Source: Cohaesibacter marisflavi
GTDB lineage: Bacteria > Pseudomonadota > Alphaproteobacteria > Rhizobiales > Cohaesibacteraceae
DNA: 64,000 bases
Direction of reading: 5' to 3'
NCBI RefSeq assembly: GCF_900115225.1
Contig: NZ_FOVR01000009.1
Coordinates: 1 to 64,000 of the forward strand
The notes beneath the pieces are model-generated. The model saw nothing but the letters and a program-made list of their open reading frames with translations, was not told where the DNA came from and did no database searches. Of the stretch, positions 36,996-45,627 are shown piece by piece (positions within the stretch are counted from its first letter, which is position 1; each line of letters begins with the position of its first letter). The translations under genes were made by a program, and so were the position numbers.

Positions 36996-38219
36996 TCATG
37001 GCTTGGCGCGCGGCAGCTGAGCCAGCTTGATCTGCGAGCCCTTCTGCTGCTTGAGCGGCAGCACAGACTTGTCCCTCGGAGCATACAAAGGCAACTGAGC
37101 CAGATTTTCCGGCAAGATCACCGGCCGTTCCACCGACCGCGCCCCCGCATAGACCCGCACCGGCTCCATGAGTTTGAAGCGCGGCGACAGATAGCTGGAG
37201 CTATATTTCACGGTCGGATTCCATTTCACCTGACCATTGGGACAGACCTCAGAGCGCATATTGCCAGCCGAGGCGATAGGCCCGAAGGCGGCTTCCTGCG
37301 TGATCGGCACACCAGCACCACTGCGCATATCCTGCCGCTGGAAGCCTTCGCTTAGCAGAAAAGCGGCCGTTTCAGCGCGGATTTGCGCGTTGGGAGCCCC
37401 CATGACCACAGCCAGCAACTGTCGCCCGCCACGGGTGGCCGAGGCAACGATATTATACCCTGACGCACAGACAAAGCCGGTCTTCATGCCGTTGGCACCG
37501 CGAAAATGTTCCAGCAAGGTATTGTAGGAGCGCAGCACCTTCTTGCCATGCCGGATGGCCGGTATCTGGAACAGGGTGCGATATTGTGGAAACTCAACGA
37601 GAATCTGCCGCGCCACCAGCGCCATGTCCCGCGCCGAAGACACATGCCCCGAAGCATAAAGCCCGTTGGCATTGACAAAATGAGACGCATGCATGCCGAG
37701 CCGCTGCGCCTCGGCATTCATACGCTTGGCAAAGGCAGGCTCGCTACCAGCAACCCGCTCGGCGAGAGCGGCGGCAATATCATTGGCCGATTTAACCAGC
37801 ATCATGCGCAGCGCATTGCCAACAGTGAGCTTTGTGCCCACCGGGAAACCCATTTTGGAAGGCGGATAGGAGAGCGCATGCTTGGAAACGGTCAACACAC
37901 TGTCTTCGGAAATCTCACCCGCCTCGATGGCTTTGAAAATGACATAGGCCGACATCAACTTGGTCAGAGAGGCAGGATACCATTTCTTGTTAGCATCTCG
38001 CTGATAAAGCACATTGCCCGTGGCCACATCCATCAGCAGCAGCGGATTGGGGGAAATCTCCAGATCCGGCAAAGTCCCCTGTCCATTGGCGGCAGCATTG
38101 GCCAACGCAAGATGGGCATGAAAGATGCCAGCCAGCATGAGAAAGGCCAGAACAACGGGTCGGTAGACCGCCCGTTTGATGGACAGACGCGGGCATCTGA
38201 TGACAGAAAGGTCGATCAT
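36996..38219 (-). CDS. D-alanyl-D-alanine carboxypeptidase (DacF/PBP5-like)
   Basis: The 407-residue low-molecular-weight penicillin-binding protein trims the terminal D-Ala from peptidoglycan pentapeptides. A signal anchor (about residues 18-40) precedes the S11 peptidase domain with all motifs: S84-x-x-K87 (ASLTKLMSAY), S144-A-N146 and K246-T-G. The C-terminal ~70 residues are Pro/Lys-rich rather than an amphipathic anchor. It converges on tusA with a 13-base gap. Confidence 0.93.
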   Translation of the reverse strand: MIDLSVIRCPRLSIKRAVYRPVVLAFLMLAGIFHAHLALANAAANGQGTLPDLEISPNPLLLMDVATGNVLYQRDANKKWYPASLTKLMSAYVIFKAIEAGEISEDSVLTVSKHALSYPPSKMGFPVGTKLTVGNALRMMLVKSANDIAAALAERVAGSEPAFAKRMNAEAQRLGMHASHFVNANGLYASGHVSSARDMALVARQILVEFPQYRTLFQIPAIRHGKKVLRSYNTLLEHFRGANGMKTGFVCASGYNIVASATRGGRQLLAVVMGAPNAQIRAETAAFLLSEGFQRQDMRSGAGVPITQEAAFGPIASAGNMRSEVCPNGQVKWNPTVKYSSSYLSPRFKLMEPVRVYAGARSVERPVILPENLAQLPLYAPRDKSVLPLKQQKGSQIKLAQLPRAKP

Positions 38220-38535
38220 GAAGAAAGAGAACTCCCAAAAGCAGCGGGCAATGGCTTGGCAAATTATCCTGTCCCTTCTCTAACCCAAGATCATGGCACG
38301 AACAAGAGAGCAGCGCGCCAAAGATCCATTCTTTGGCCTCCCATGATGGAGGCAAGAAAGGGAGCGAAGAAGGTTCGATTTTACAACAAAAGCGCTTGCC
38401 CCCTCCTAGCCATATGACTAATCTGCTCTCAAATGCATGGAAAACCTCATCACCATGCAGTCTTATCCAGACATAAAAATCGCCGTAAATTGACGACGTG
38501 CGAGAAGCCTCCCGGAAAAGCAAAAGGTTACTTCA
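38220..38535. other. Divergent promoter region, no gene seen
   Basis: This 316-bp interval separates the divergent carboxypeptidase and M20 peptidase genes. I see no supported gene; both promoters must be here. Confidence 0.5.
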
Positions 38536-39702
38536 ATGCCTATCATCAACCGAATTGCCGAGTTTCAGAATCAGATCAAGAAAGTACGTCAGGACCTTCA
38601 CGAATATCCGGAACTGCAATATGACGTCCACAAGACAACAACCCGCGTCATCGCCGAGTTGAAATCCTATGGCATTACCAACATCACCTCCGGCGTTGGC
38701 CAGTCCGGTGTTGTTGCCGTCATTCAGGGCAAGAGCAACAAGTCCGGCCGCACCATCGGCCTGCGCGCCGATATGGACGCCCTGCCGCTGCATGAGGCGA
38801 CCGGCAAACCTTACGCCTCCAAGGTTGAAGGCAAAATGCATGCCTGTGGCCATGATGGACACACATCCATGCTATTGGCGGCTGCCAAATATCTTCAGGA
38901 AACCCGCAACTTTGATGGCGAAGTGGTGCTCATCTTCCAGCCTGCTGAAGAAGGGGGCGGCGGTGCCCGTGCCATGGTGGAAGACGGTTTGATGGACCGC
39001 TGGAACATCGAACAGGTCTATGGCATGCACAACTGGCCCGGCGTGCCTGCCGGTACGTTCCAGATTCGTCCCGGCTCACTGATGGCATCGGCCGACCGCA
39101 TTTATATCAATGTTGAAGGCAGTGGCGGGCATGCAGCCAAGCCGCATGAATGCATCGACACGGTGGTGGTCATTTCCGCCATCATTCAGGCCATTCAGAC
39201 CATCGCCAGCCGCAATGTCGACCCGCAAGATTCCATCGTCATTTCCCTTTGCCATGTCGAAGCAGGTTTTACCGACAACGTCATCCCGCAAACCGGCCTC
39301 ATTGAGGGGACTGTCCGCACACTAAATCCTGAAACTCGCGCCTTGGCTGAAAAACGCCTGAAGGAAATAGTCGAAGGCACCGCAGCTATTTATGGCGCAA
39401 AGGCAAGCCTCAATTACAAGCGCGATTATCCAGTGACCGTGAACCATGAGGCCCAGACGGAAACTGCCGTCAAGGTGGCCAAGTCCATCGCGGGAGCGGA
39501 TAAGGTGGTTGATGACGTGGTTGCCACCATGGGCGCCGAAGATTTTTCCTTCATGCTGCAAGAACGCCCCGGAGCCTTCATCTTTATCGGCAACGGCGAC
39601 TCTGCTCCGCTTCATCACCCCAACTATGATTTCAATGATGAAGTCATTCCGGTTGGCGCTTCCTACTGGGCCAAACTGGTCGAAGAGCTGCTGCCAGCTT
39701 AA
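38536..39702 (+). CDS. M20-family amidohydrolase (hippurate hydrolase-like)
   Basis: The 388-residue metal-dependent hydrolase cleaves amino-acid amides or N-acyl amino acids. The family pattern is intact: HEYPELQYDVH at the N terminus, GLRADMDALPL, HACGHDGHTSMLL (metal site), FQPAEEGGGGA, YGMHNWPG and the C-terminal TMGAEDFSFML with final His-rich HHPNYDFND. The dimerisation domain sits at about residues 185-300. Substrate cannot be told from sequence. It ends at a strong terminator. Confidence 0.92.
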   Translation: MPIINRIAEFQNQIKKVRQDLHEYPELQYDVHKTTTRVIAELKSYGITNITSGVGQSGVVAVIQGKSNKSGRTIGLRADMDALPLHEATGKPYASKVEGKMHACGHDGHTSMLLAAAKYLQETRNFDGEVVLIFQPAEEGGGGARAMVEDGLMDRWNIEQVYGMHNWPGVPAGTFQIRPGSLMASADRIYINVEGSGGHAAKPHECIDTVVVISAIIQAIQTIASRNVDPQDSIVISLCHVEAGFTDNVIPQTGLIEGTVRTLNPETRALAEKRLKEIVEGTAAIYGAKASLNYKRDYPVTVNHEAQTETAVKVAKSIAGADKVVDDVVATMGAEDFSFMLQERPGAFIFIGNGDSAPLHHPNYDFNDEVIPVGASYWAKLVEELLPA

Positions 39703-39715
39703 CGCAAGCCATTTG

Positions 39716-39747
39716 AAAGAGCCGGCGTCACCCCCGGCTCTTTTTTT
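39716..39747 (+). terminator. Terminator after the M20 gene
   Basis: AAAGAGCCGG (39716-39725) pairs with CCGGCTCTTT (39734-39743), loop of 8, followed by T residues to 39747. Confidence 0.9.
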
Positions 39748-39793
39748 CAACGCGGCATAATCAAAATATCCAACGCAAAAGAGACAATCGCCT

Positions 39794-40561
39794 TTGCTGG
39801 AAACCTTGCCCCTCTTTGCCCATACCCAGCTTACCGAGGTGACGCTCTGGGGGCTCATCATCGCGAGCTTCTTCACATCTGCATTCACGGCCGCCTTTGG
39901 CATTGGCGGCGGCGTGACCCTTCTGGCGATTTTAGGCATGGTCATTCCCGTGACCACGCTCATTCCCGTGCATGGCACCGTGCAGATGGGGTCCAACGCC
40001 GGGCGCGCTTGGCATCTGCGCAATCACATCCATTGGCGCCTGATCGGCCTTATCGCGCTGGGCGCTATTGTCGGCACCCTTCTTGGGTCTCAGATCGTCG
40101 TCGCCCTACCCGATGCCCTTCTCAAGACCATTCTTGCCCTGTTTGTTCTGGCAATCACCTGGCTGCCCACCCCAAGGCGAGTGAAAAGCGGAGATCGCAC
40201 TGTTGGAGTTGGCGCTTTTATCGCTTCTCTGGCAGGTATGTTTGTGGGCGCCACCGGGCCGCTGCTTGCTGCCCTCATTTCCGGCCGGATCGACAACCGG
40301 CAAGGGGTCGTTGCCACTCATGCAGCAGCCATGACACTCTCCCATGCCTTGAAGATCATCGCCTTCGGTTTTATCGGCTTTGCCTATACCAACTGGCTGG
40401 GCCTTATCGGCGCCATGATTCTGTCTGGATATCTGGGCACCCGCACCGGCAGCAAACTTCTCCATGTCATGGATGAGGTGCTGTTTCGCAAGATTTTCAG
40501 AGTGATCATCACGGCGCTGGCGCTGCTCATGCTTTTGGGCGCGGCCCGAAGCGTCCTGTGA
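39794..40561 (+). CDS. TauE/SafE-family anion exporter
   Basis: The 255-residue membrane protein has about eight helices and the two TauE/SafE repeats, each with a glycine-rich signature: FTAAFGIGGGVTLLA near residue 35 and AGMFVGATGPLLAAL near residue 150. Members export sulfite, sulfoacetate or other organic anions. The start is TTG 39794. Its 3' end overlaps by 35 bases the convergent ABC ATPase gene of a NitT/TauT-type importer, so a shared link to sulfonate metabolism is possible but unproven. Confidence 0.88.
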   Translation: MLETLPLFAHTQLTEVTLWGLIIASFFTSAFTAAFGIGGGVTLLAILGMVIPVTTLIPVHGTVQMGSNAGRAWHLRNHIHWRLIGLIALGAIVGTLLGSQIVVALPDALLKTILALFVLAITWLPTPRRVKSGDRTVGVGAFIASLAGMFVGATGPLLAALISGRIDNRQGVVATHAAAMTLSHALKIIAFGFIGFAYTNWLGLIGAMILSGYLGTRTGSKLLHVMDEVLFRKIFRVIITALALLMLLGAARSVL

Positions 40562-41270
40562 CATCCCCCATCAGAGCGTGCTCAATCTCATCGGCCAGCG
40601 CCAATTCCTGTTGCCGATTGCCCCGACCATAATTCTCAAAACGGGTCACGATGCGTGTCGGTGCGGATGTCAGCAACAAGATTTCATCGGCCAGCGCCAC
40701 AGCATGGCGGGCATCATGGGTCACCATCAACAGGCCCATTCCGTGTGCATCAACATGATGACACAACAGCGCCTGCATCTGTTGGACCAAACTGAAATCA
40801 AGCCCGTGGAATGGCTCATCCAACAGCAGCATATCCGGCTCGACAACGAGGGCCCGCGCCAACGAGACCCGTTGACGCATACCGCCCGAAAGCTGATCGG
40901 GAAATTGCCGATAATGCTCCTCAGGCAACTCCACGGCCTTCAGCATAGCCGCCGCCTTTTCCTCCCGCTCACGACGAGCAGCAACCTGCCCCTTCAAGGC
41001 AAAAGCCACATTGTCGATGGCCGTCCGCCATGGCAACAAGAGTGGCTCTTGAAACATCACTGAAAGGCGCTGCACAGCACAGACAATCCGGCCAGCATCG
41101 GGATTCAAAAGTCCAAGCATCAGAGACAGCAAAGTTGTCTTGCCGCATCCCGAAGGCCCCATAAGCGCCACCACTCCCTGTGTCGAGCAGGTCAGCGATA
41201 TATCCGCGAGCACCGGTTGGGAGCCATAGGCAAAATGAACATTCTCGATCAAGAGCAGATTATCCCCCAT
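40527..41270 (-). CDS. ABC transporter ATP-binding protein (NitT/TauT type)
   Basis: The 247-residue ATPase has Walker A GPSGCGKT, Q-loop MFQEPLLLPW, signature LSGGMRQRVSLARAL, Walker B LLLDEPF and the switch His in VTHDAR. The N terminus is MGDNLLLIENVHF from ATG 41270, which overlaps the permease stop by 11 bases, indicating tight coupling. It belongs to the taurine/nitrate/aliphatic sulfonate-like group. Confidence 0.93.
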   Translation of the reverse strand: MGDNLLLIENVHFAYGSQPVLADISLTCSTQGVVALMGPSGCGKTTLLSLMLGLLNPDAGRIVCAVQRLSVMFQEPLLLPWRTAIDNVAFALKGQVAARREREEKAAAMLKAVELPEEHYRQFPDQLSGGMRQRVSLARALVVEPDMLLLDEPFHGLDFSLVQQMQALLCHHVDAHGMGLLMVTHDARHAVALADEILLLTSAPTRIVTRFENYGRGNRQQELALADEIEHALMGDVTGRFGPRPKA

Positions 41271-42057
41271 GATTGCCCCTTTCCTCCTGCCTGCGCCAGA
41301 CATGCATGCGCTCGCGCACAAGGCGCAACAGCAGATGGTCAAGCACAATCAGGATAAAGACGACGACAACCACCCACGCCAGCAATTGGGCCGTATCCAC
41401 CCGCGCCCGCGCAGCTGCGATGCCATCGCCGATGCCACCCGAGCCAGAGAGCAGCTCAGCCATAATGGAAACTTTCCATGACATGGCCAACGTTGTGGCC
41501 AGCGCCGGATAGAGATAGGCCAGCATATGAGGCCCATAGACATCGCTTACCATCGCCCGTGGTGGCGCATGGAAGGCGCGAGCCATCCGCGCCAGATCCC
41601 CATCAAGGCTGCGCACAGCTTGCAAGGCGGCAGCAAAGATCATCGGCGCGGTCGCCACGGCAACCGTGAAGACCACCGCCCACCGGCCACCAAACCACAG
41701 CAGAGCCAACACGATCCACGCGATCGCCGGAATGCCAAGAAGGATGATGGACACCGGCTGCAACACAAAACGCACATCTTTGAAGCGACCGGCCATACCT
41801 CCTGCCATCACACCCATCACGACACTGATGCACCAGCCTAAAAGCGCATTGAAGGTCGTGGTCTGAAGCGCAACCACCACCTCCCCTGCCCTGATCATCC
41901 TGCCAAGCATGACGAAGGTTTCGCCGACGCCGGGCAGCACGAGCGAGCCATAGGCAACATGGCCCGCCTGCCACAGCGCCAGCATTCCCCCAACGCCGAC
42001 AGCAAACAGCAGCCACCGCTTCAGATATCCGGATCTTTGTCGATCACGCTTGGCCAC
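41260..42057 (-). CDS. ABC transporter permease (NitT/TauT type)
   Basis: The 265-residue permease has about six membrane helices and the EAA-type coupling loop in ARMARAFHAPPRAMVSDVYGP (about residues 160-180). It is the SsuC/TauC-like membrane subunit between its substrate-binding protein (3 bases upstream) and ATPase (11-base overlap). The substrate is not evident. Confidence 0.92.
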   Translation of the reverse strand: MAKRDRQRSGYLKRWLLFAVGVGGMLALWQAGHVAYGSLVLPGVGETFVMLGRMIRAGEVVVALQTTTFNALLGWCISVVMGVMAGGMAGRFKDVRFVLQPVSIILLGIPAIAWIVLALLWFGGRWAVVFTVAVATAPMIFAAALQAVRSLDGDLARMARAFHAPPRAMVSDVYGPHMLAYLYPALATTLAMSWKVSIMAELLSGSGGIGDGIAAARARVDTAQLLAWVVVVVFILIVLDHLLLRLVRERMHVWRRQEERGNHGG

Positions 42058-42060
42058 CCG

Positions 42061-43074
42061 TTACCCCCAGTAAAAATCCGGCGTCGGCTTCCTACCACCA
42101 ACAATGCCCGGATCAAGGCTCATCAGATGCTCAAAATAAAGCTCGATATCCGCACGCGCCTCTTTGGCCGACTGCACATCCAGATGTACATAGGGCAGAG
42201 ACTGGGCGATCACCGGCGCAGGCAGGGGAAGAGATTGCGCAGCCAGCTTACCCGCCTCATCCCAGTTGGCCTTTGTCCACTCGCCCGCCTCAACGCAGGC
42301 CTGATGCACGGCGGCAACGACCTCCGGCTTCTCTTCAAGAAAGGCAGGGTTGACCGCCAACCCCACCTGCGGAATGCGTGGCCCTCGCCCCGTGTGAGCG
42401 CCGTAAACCTTTGTGATATCGATGGCGCGATAGAGAGGCAGCCCGGCTTTTTGGGCCCGAAACAGCGCCGCAGTCGATGCAGGTTCATGCAACACCGCCA
42501 CATCGCCGCGCCCTGAGAGATAAAGCGGCACCGCTTCCCCCGGCGAGCCGACATAATCCAGCGTCACATCCTTGTCCGGATCCAGTCCGGCCCACATAAG
42601 CACAAGACGAAACAGCAAATCGGGCGCTTCATTCTTGTTGGACAGCAAAACCCGCTTGCCCGCCAGATCCTCAATTCTGGTTATGCCCTCCTCACGCGCC
42701 ATCACATAGAGCACACCCCATGTCACCACATTGAGCATCACCGTGCCTGCGCCGCGATTGAAGAAATTGGCAGCAGCATAGGTGGAGGTTGCAAACAGCT
42801 TGAAGTCGCCAGAGGCAATGCCCGCGCGCATCTGGTCGGTGCTTTTCCAAACATCAAACCGTAAATCCGGCGCGATCCCCTCCAATGCACCAGAGGCCAC
42901 TGCGCGGGCAAAGACGGCAGAAGGAGAGGCAGGAATGCCCCACAGGGTCAGACCACCAGAAGCGGCCTTGGCCGACAGACCACCCAGAGAGAAAGGAGCC
43001 CCCGCGATAGCCAACCCAACGGCCCATTTGAGCAACGAACGCCTTTCGAGCGGCATGTCCGACGGTAAAAACAT
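42061..43074 (-). CDS. ABC transporter substrate-binding protein (SsuA/NMT1-like)
   Basis: The 337-residue protein has a twin-arginine-type leader (ERRSLLKWAVG, then a hydrophobic stretch ending AKAA), suggesting Tat export. The mature part is an SsuA/NMT1-type two-lobed binding protein, with FDVWKSTDQMRAGIASGDFK, RIEDLAGKRVLLSN and LHEPASTAAL. Relatives bind nitrate, sulfonates or pyrimidine precursors; the ligand is unknown. It is first in its three-gene operon, and its promoter region is shared with the divergent hydrogenase operon. Confidence 0.88.
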   Translation of the reverse strand: MFLPSDMPLERRSLLKWAVGLAIAGAPFSLGGLSAKAASGGLTLWGIPASPSAVFARAVASGALEGIAPDLRFDVWKSTDQMRAGIASGDFKLFATSTYAAANFFNRGAGTVMLNVVTWGVLYVMAREEGITRIEDLAGKRVLLSNKNEAPDLLFRLVLMWAGLDPDKDVTLDYVGSPGEAVPLYLSGRGDVAVLHEPASTAALFRAQKAGLPLYRAIDITKVYGAHTGRGPRIPQVGLAVNPAFLEEKPEVVAAVHQACVEAGEWTKANWDEAGKLAAQSLPLPAPVIAQSLPYVHLDVQSAKEARADIELYFEHLMSLDPGIVGGRKPTPDFYWG

Positions 43075-43437
43075 CTCCCAACCTCCCTTTTTACCTTAAG
43101 CTGCCCCACCGACTAGAACACCACTAAAATCCAAAGAGAAAAACAGAATTCAAGGCAATTTCTGGCAAACCGACCCCAAAGGACCATATTCAACAAGTCT
43201 TTCACACTTATAAGACGAAAGTATTGAATACATCGTACTTCCGCCAAAAACAAACAATTCTCAGTATTCTTACCGCGACAAAACAACATTCTGGAAAAAT
43301 TTGAGAATTTACCATAACACCCTCAATCTAATCACATTTTCAAAAAAATTATATAGATAAAAAACAAACAGATAAATATTTCACACATTGAATTAAAAAT
43401 ATTTCTCTTCAGATCCGACGGGTTGCTTTGTAGCAGT

Positions 43438-43451
43438 TTGACTTACCGCAA
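43438..43451 (+). promoter_or_regulatory. Degenerate FNR/FixK-like site
   Basis: TTGAC-TTAC-CGCAA matches the FNR core TTGA-N6-TCAA at seven of eight positions. It lies about 180 bases before the hydrogenase partner gene. Anaerobic control would make sense, but the match is imperfect. Confidence 0.3.
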
Positions 43452-43523
43452 GATTTTTACCCTTTTCTGGCCGAACATAGCCACAGACAAGAAAACGGCT
43501 TTGTCCAAAGGGTGGATCTACAA

Positions 43524-43590
43524 GGAAGGCACCGTATCAGCTGCGGGGCGCTCTGCCTTCTTGCTTCGCATCTAACCATAGATGCCTTCC
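43524..43590 (+). promoter_or_regulatory. Leader with mutually exclusive pairings
   Basis: GAAGGCA (43525-43531) can pair with TGCCTTC at 43554-43560 or, as GGAAGGCA, with TGCCTTCC at 43583-43590. The second choice overlaps one arm of a perfect 7-bp hairpin GCATCTA (43568-43574) / TAGATGC (43579-43585). The fold lies 37-103 bases before the GTG at 43627. Function is inferred only. Confidence 0.35.
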
Positions 43591-43626
43591 GGTTTATGAT
43601 GGTTATTCTACGCGACGGGGGTCAGT

Positions 43627-45624
43627 GTGGCACAAGTGGTGTATGGCGTTTGGGATGGGGTTGTTCATGATGCACGGCGCAATTTGCCCGGCACGGACAC
43701 GCCACTCGCAGCCTTGCGAAATTTCGACGAATTTGACGAAGGAAATGCAGTCCGTGCCTTTTTTGCGGACAGGGGCTTTTTCGTCTTTGATGAGAGCGTC
43801 AGTCTGGTCGACGGGCTTTTTCATTATATCAACAAGGCTGCGGAACAATCCTGCGGTGCCTGCACGCCCTGCCGCATGGGCACAGTGCTGATACGGGACG
43901 CGCTGGACAAGATGCGCCGCGGGCTGGATTCCCCGCTCGATTTCGATGATATCGAAATGCTGGCTGACCAAATGAAGGAAACCTCCCTTTGTGGCCTGGG
44001 ACAGACCTGCTGCATCGCCCTGTTGGAGGTCATCCATCACTTCCGCGAGCAGATCGAGAAGGAAGTGGCCGATCATATGCCCATCCGCGCCCAGCATGGC
44101 ATGGCCTATATGACAGCCCCCTGCATCGAGGCTTGCCCCTCCAAGGTCAATGTGCCGCGCTATATCGACTATATCCGCGATGGCAAACCGGAAAACTCAC
44201 TGGGTGTGTTGCTACAGAAATACCCCATGGCCGCCACCTGTGGCCGTGTCTGTGTGCGCTATTGCGAGCAGGCCTGCCGACGTAAATTCGTGGACGAGGC
44301 AGTGGGTATCAAAACCCTCAAGCGCTTTGTCGCAGACCAGCAGAAAGGGCCGCATGCCCTCAAATTCACTCGGGAAATGATCCAGAAGCCCCTTGCCGAT
44401 GGCATGAAGGTTGCCGTCATTGGCGCCGGACCAGCAGGCATTTCCTGTGCCTATCACCTGCTGCTACACGGCTATCATGTGGATGTGTTTGAAAAGCAGG
44501 ATAAAGCCGGCGGCATGGCCCAGATCGGCATTCCGAATTATCGCCTGCCCAAGGATACCCTCGCCATGGAAACCGACATCATCGTTGATCTGGGGGGCCG
44601 TTTCCTGTTTGGCCAGCAATTGGGAGCCGATTTCACCATCGACGATCTGTTCCAGCGCGGCTACAAGGCGGTTTTCCTTGGCCTTGGCTGTCAGGAAGGC
44701 ACCATGTTGGGCCTCAAGAATGAAGAACAGGTACGCGAAGGCTATTTCACCGGCATCGATTTCCTGCTCAAGGTACATGACCATGTGGATGGCATTAACA
44801 CCTTCCAGCTCAAGGGCGATGTGGTGGTCGTAGGCGGCGGCAACGTTGCCATGGACTGCGTCCGCTCGGCGGTCCGCCTTGGTGCCGACAATGCTCACCT
44901 CATCTATCGCCGCACCCGCGATGCCATGCCCGCCGACACTGAAGAGGTGGAAGAGGCAGAGAAGGAAGATATCGACTTTCATACCCTTTGCACACCGACC
45001 CGTATTATCAGCGAGAATGGCAAGATTACCGGCATTGAACTGGTTGAGATGGAAGAAACGGAGCCGGACGAAAGCGGTCGCCGAAGCGTGCGCCCCATCC
45101 CCGGCACGGAACATGTCATGGCCTGCTCAACGGTCATTGCCGCCATCGGCCAGCAGGTGGAAAGTCAGGAACGCATTGCCGAGGAAGGCATCGACTTCAA
45201 CCATTGGAAATGCGTGGAAGCGGACAAGTCTCTGACCACCTCCCGACCTGGCGTCTTTGCCGGTGGGGACTGCGTTACCGGCCCCTCTACTCTCATCTAC
45301 GCCATGTCGGCAGGGTTGAAGGCCGCACGCAGCATCGACGACTGGATCCAGTTCGGCACGCCGCGCTTCTTCAAGCGCTCTCGTATGCGCGAGCTGATCA
45401 ACGAGAATGCCTTCCTCGCCAATGACGCGGTGGAAACGCCGGTGCGCAATGGCTATCGGGTGCATAATCCGGCGCTTGATCCGGATTTGCGCAAGAAAAT
45501 GTTCAGCGAGGTGGAACAGACCATCAGTCTGGAAGACGCCTATACCGAGGCGCAACGCTGCATGCGCTGCTATCGCCTCTATTCCGTCATCACCAAGCAT
45601 TCCATCCCCGAAGGAGCGGCCTGA
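43627..45624 (+). CDS. NuoF C-terminal domain / GltD-type flavin oxidoreductase fusion (hydrogenase partner)
   Basis: The 665-residue protein has three parts. Residues about 60-145 match the iron-sulfur domain of NuoF: SCGACTPCRMGT (Cys76, 79, 82) and Cys122, the N3-type [4Fe-4S] ligands; the NADH/FMN-binding half of NuoF is absent. Residues about 160-235 are a GltD/NfnB-like cluster domain (Cys166, 170, 205, 209, 213, 217). Residues about 260-620 are the FAD/NAD(P)H domains, with GAGPAG (266-271), VVGGGNVAMDCVRSAV and VFAGGDCVTGPSTL. CMRCYR near the end adds two cysteines. The GTG follows a GGGGG ribosome binding site, and the hydrogenase gene starts 3 bases downstream. It likely passes electrons between NAD(P)H and the hydrogenase. 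Confidence 0.85.
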   Translation: MAQVVYGVWDGVVHDARRNLPGTDTPLAALRNFDEFDEGNAVRAFFADRGFFVFDESVSLVDGLFHYINKAAEQSCGACTPCRMGTVLIRDALDKMRRGLDSPLDFDDIEMLADQMKETSLCGLGQTCCIALLEVIHHFREQIEKEVADHMPIRAQHGMAYMTAPCIEACPSKVNVPRYIDYIRDGKPENSLGVLLQKYPMAATCGRVCVRYCEQACRRKFVDEAVGIKTLKRFVADQQKGPHALKFTREMIQKPLADGMKVAVIGAGPAGISCAYHLLLHGYHVDVFEKQDKAGGMAQIGIPNYRLPKDTLAMETDIIVDLGGRFLFGQQLGADFTIDDLFQRGYKAVFLGLGCQEGTMLGLKNEEQVREGYFTGIDFLLKVHDHVDGINTFQLKGDVVVVGGGNVAMDCVRSAVRLGADNAHLIYRRTRDAMPADTEEVEEAEKEDIDFHTLCTPTRIISENGKITGIELVEMEETEPDESGRRSVRPIPGTEHVMACSTVIAAIGQQVESQERIAEEGIDFNHWKCVEADKSLTTSRPGVFAGGDCVTGPSTLIYAMSAGLKAARSIDDWIQFGTPRFFKRSRMRELINENAFLANDAVETPVRNGYRVHNPALDPDLRKKMFSEVEQTISLEDAYTEAQRCMRCYRLYSVITKHSIPEGAA

Positions 45625-45627
45625 GCC

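Larger units (their letters stand above)
43075..43626. other. Divergent control region between ABC importer and hydrogenase operons
   Basis: This 552-bp interval is AT-rich (especially 43190-43430) and must contain both promoters. It holds a degenerate FNR-like site at 43438-43451 and complementary segments at 43524-43590. I see no gene in it. Confidence 0.6.

Noticed and set aside
43528-43546. Sigma-54 -24/-12 promoter before the hydrogenase operon
   Set aside because: GG and GC are 10 bases apart, but the -12 element (CAGCT) and the -24 element both differ from consensus.
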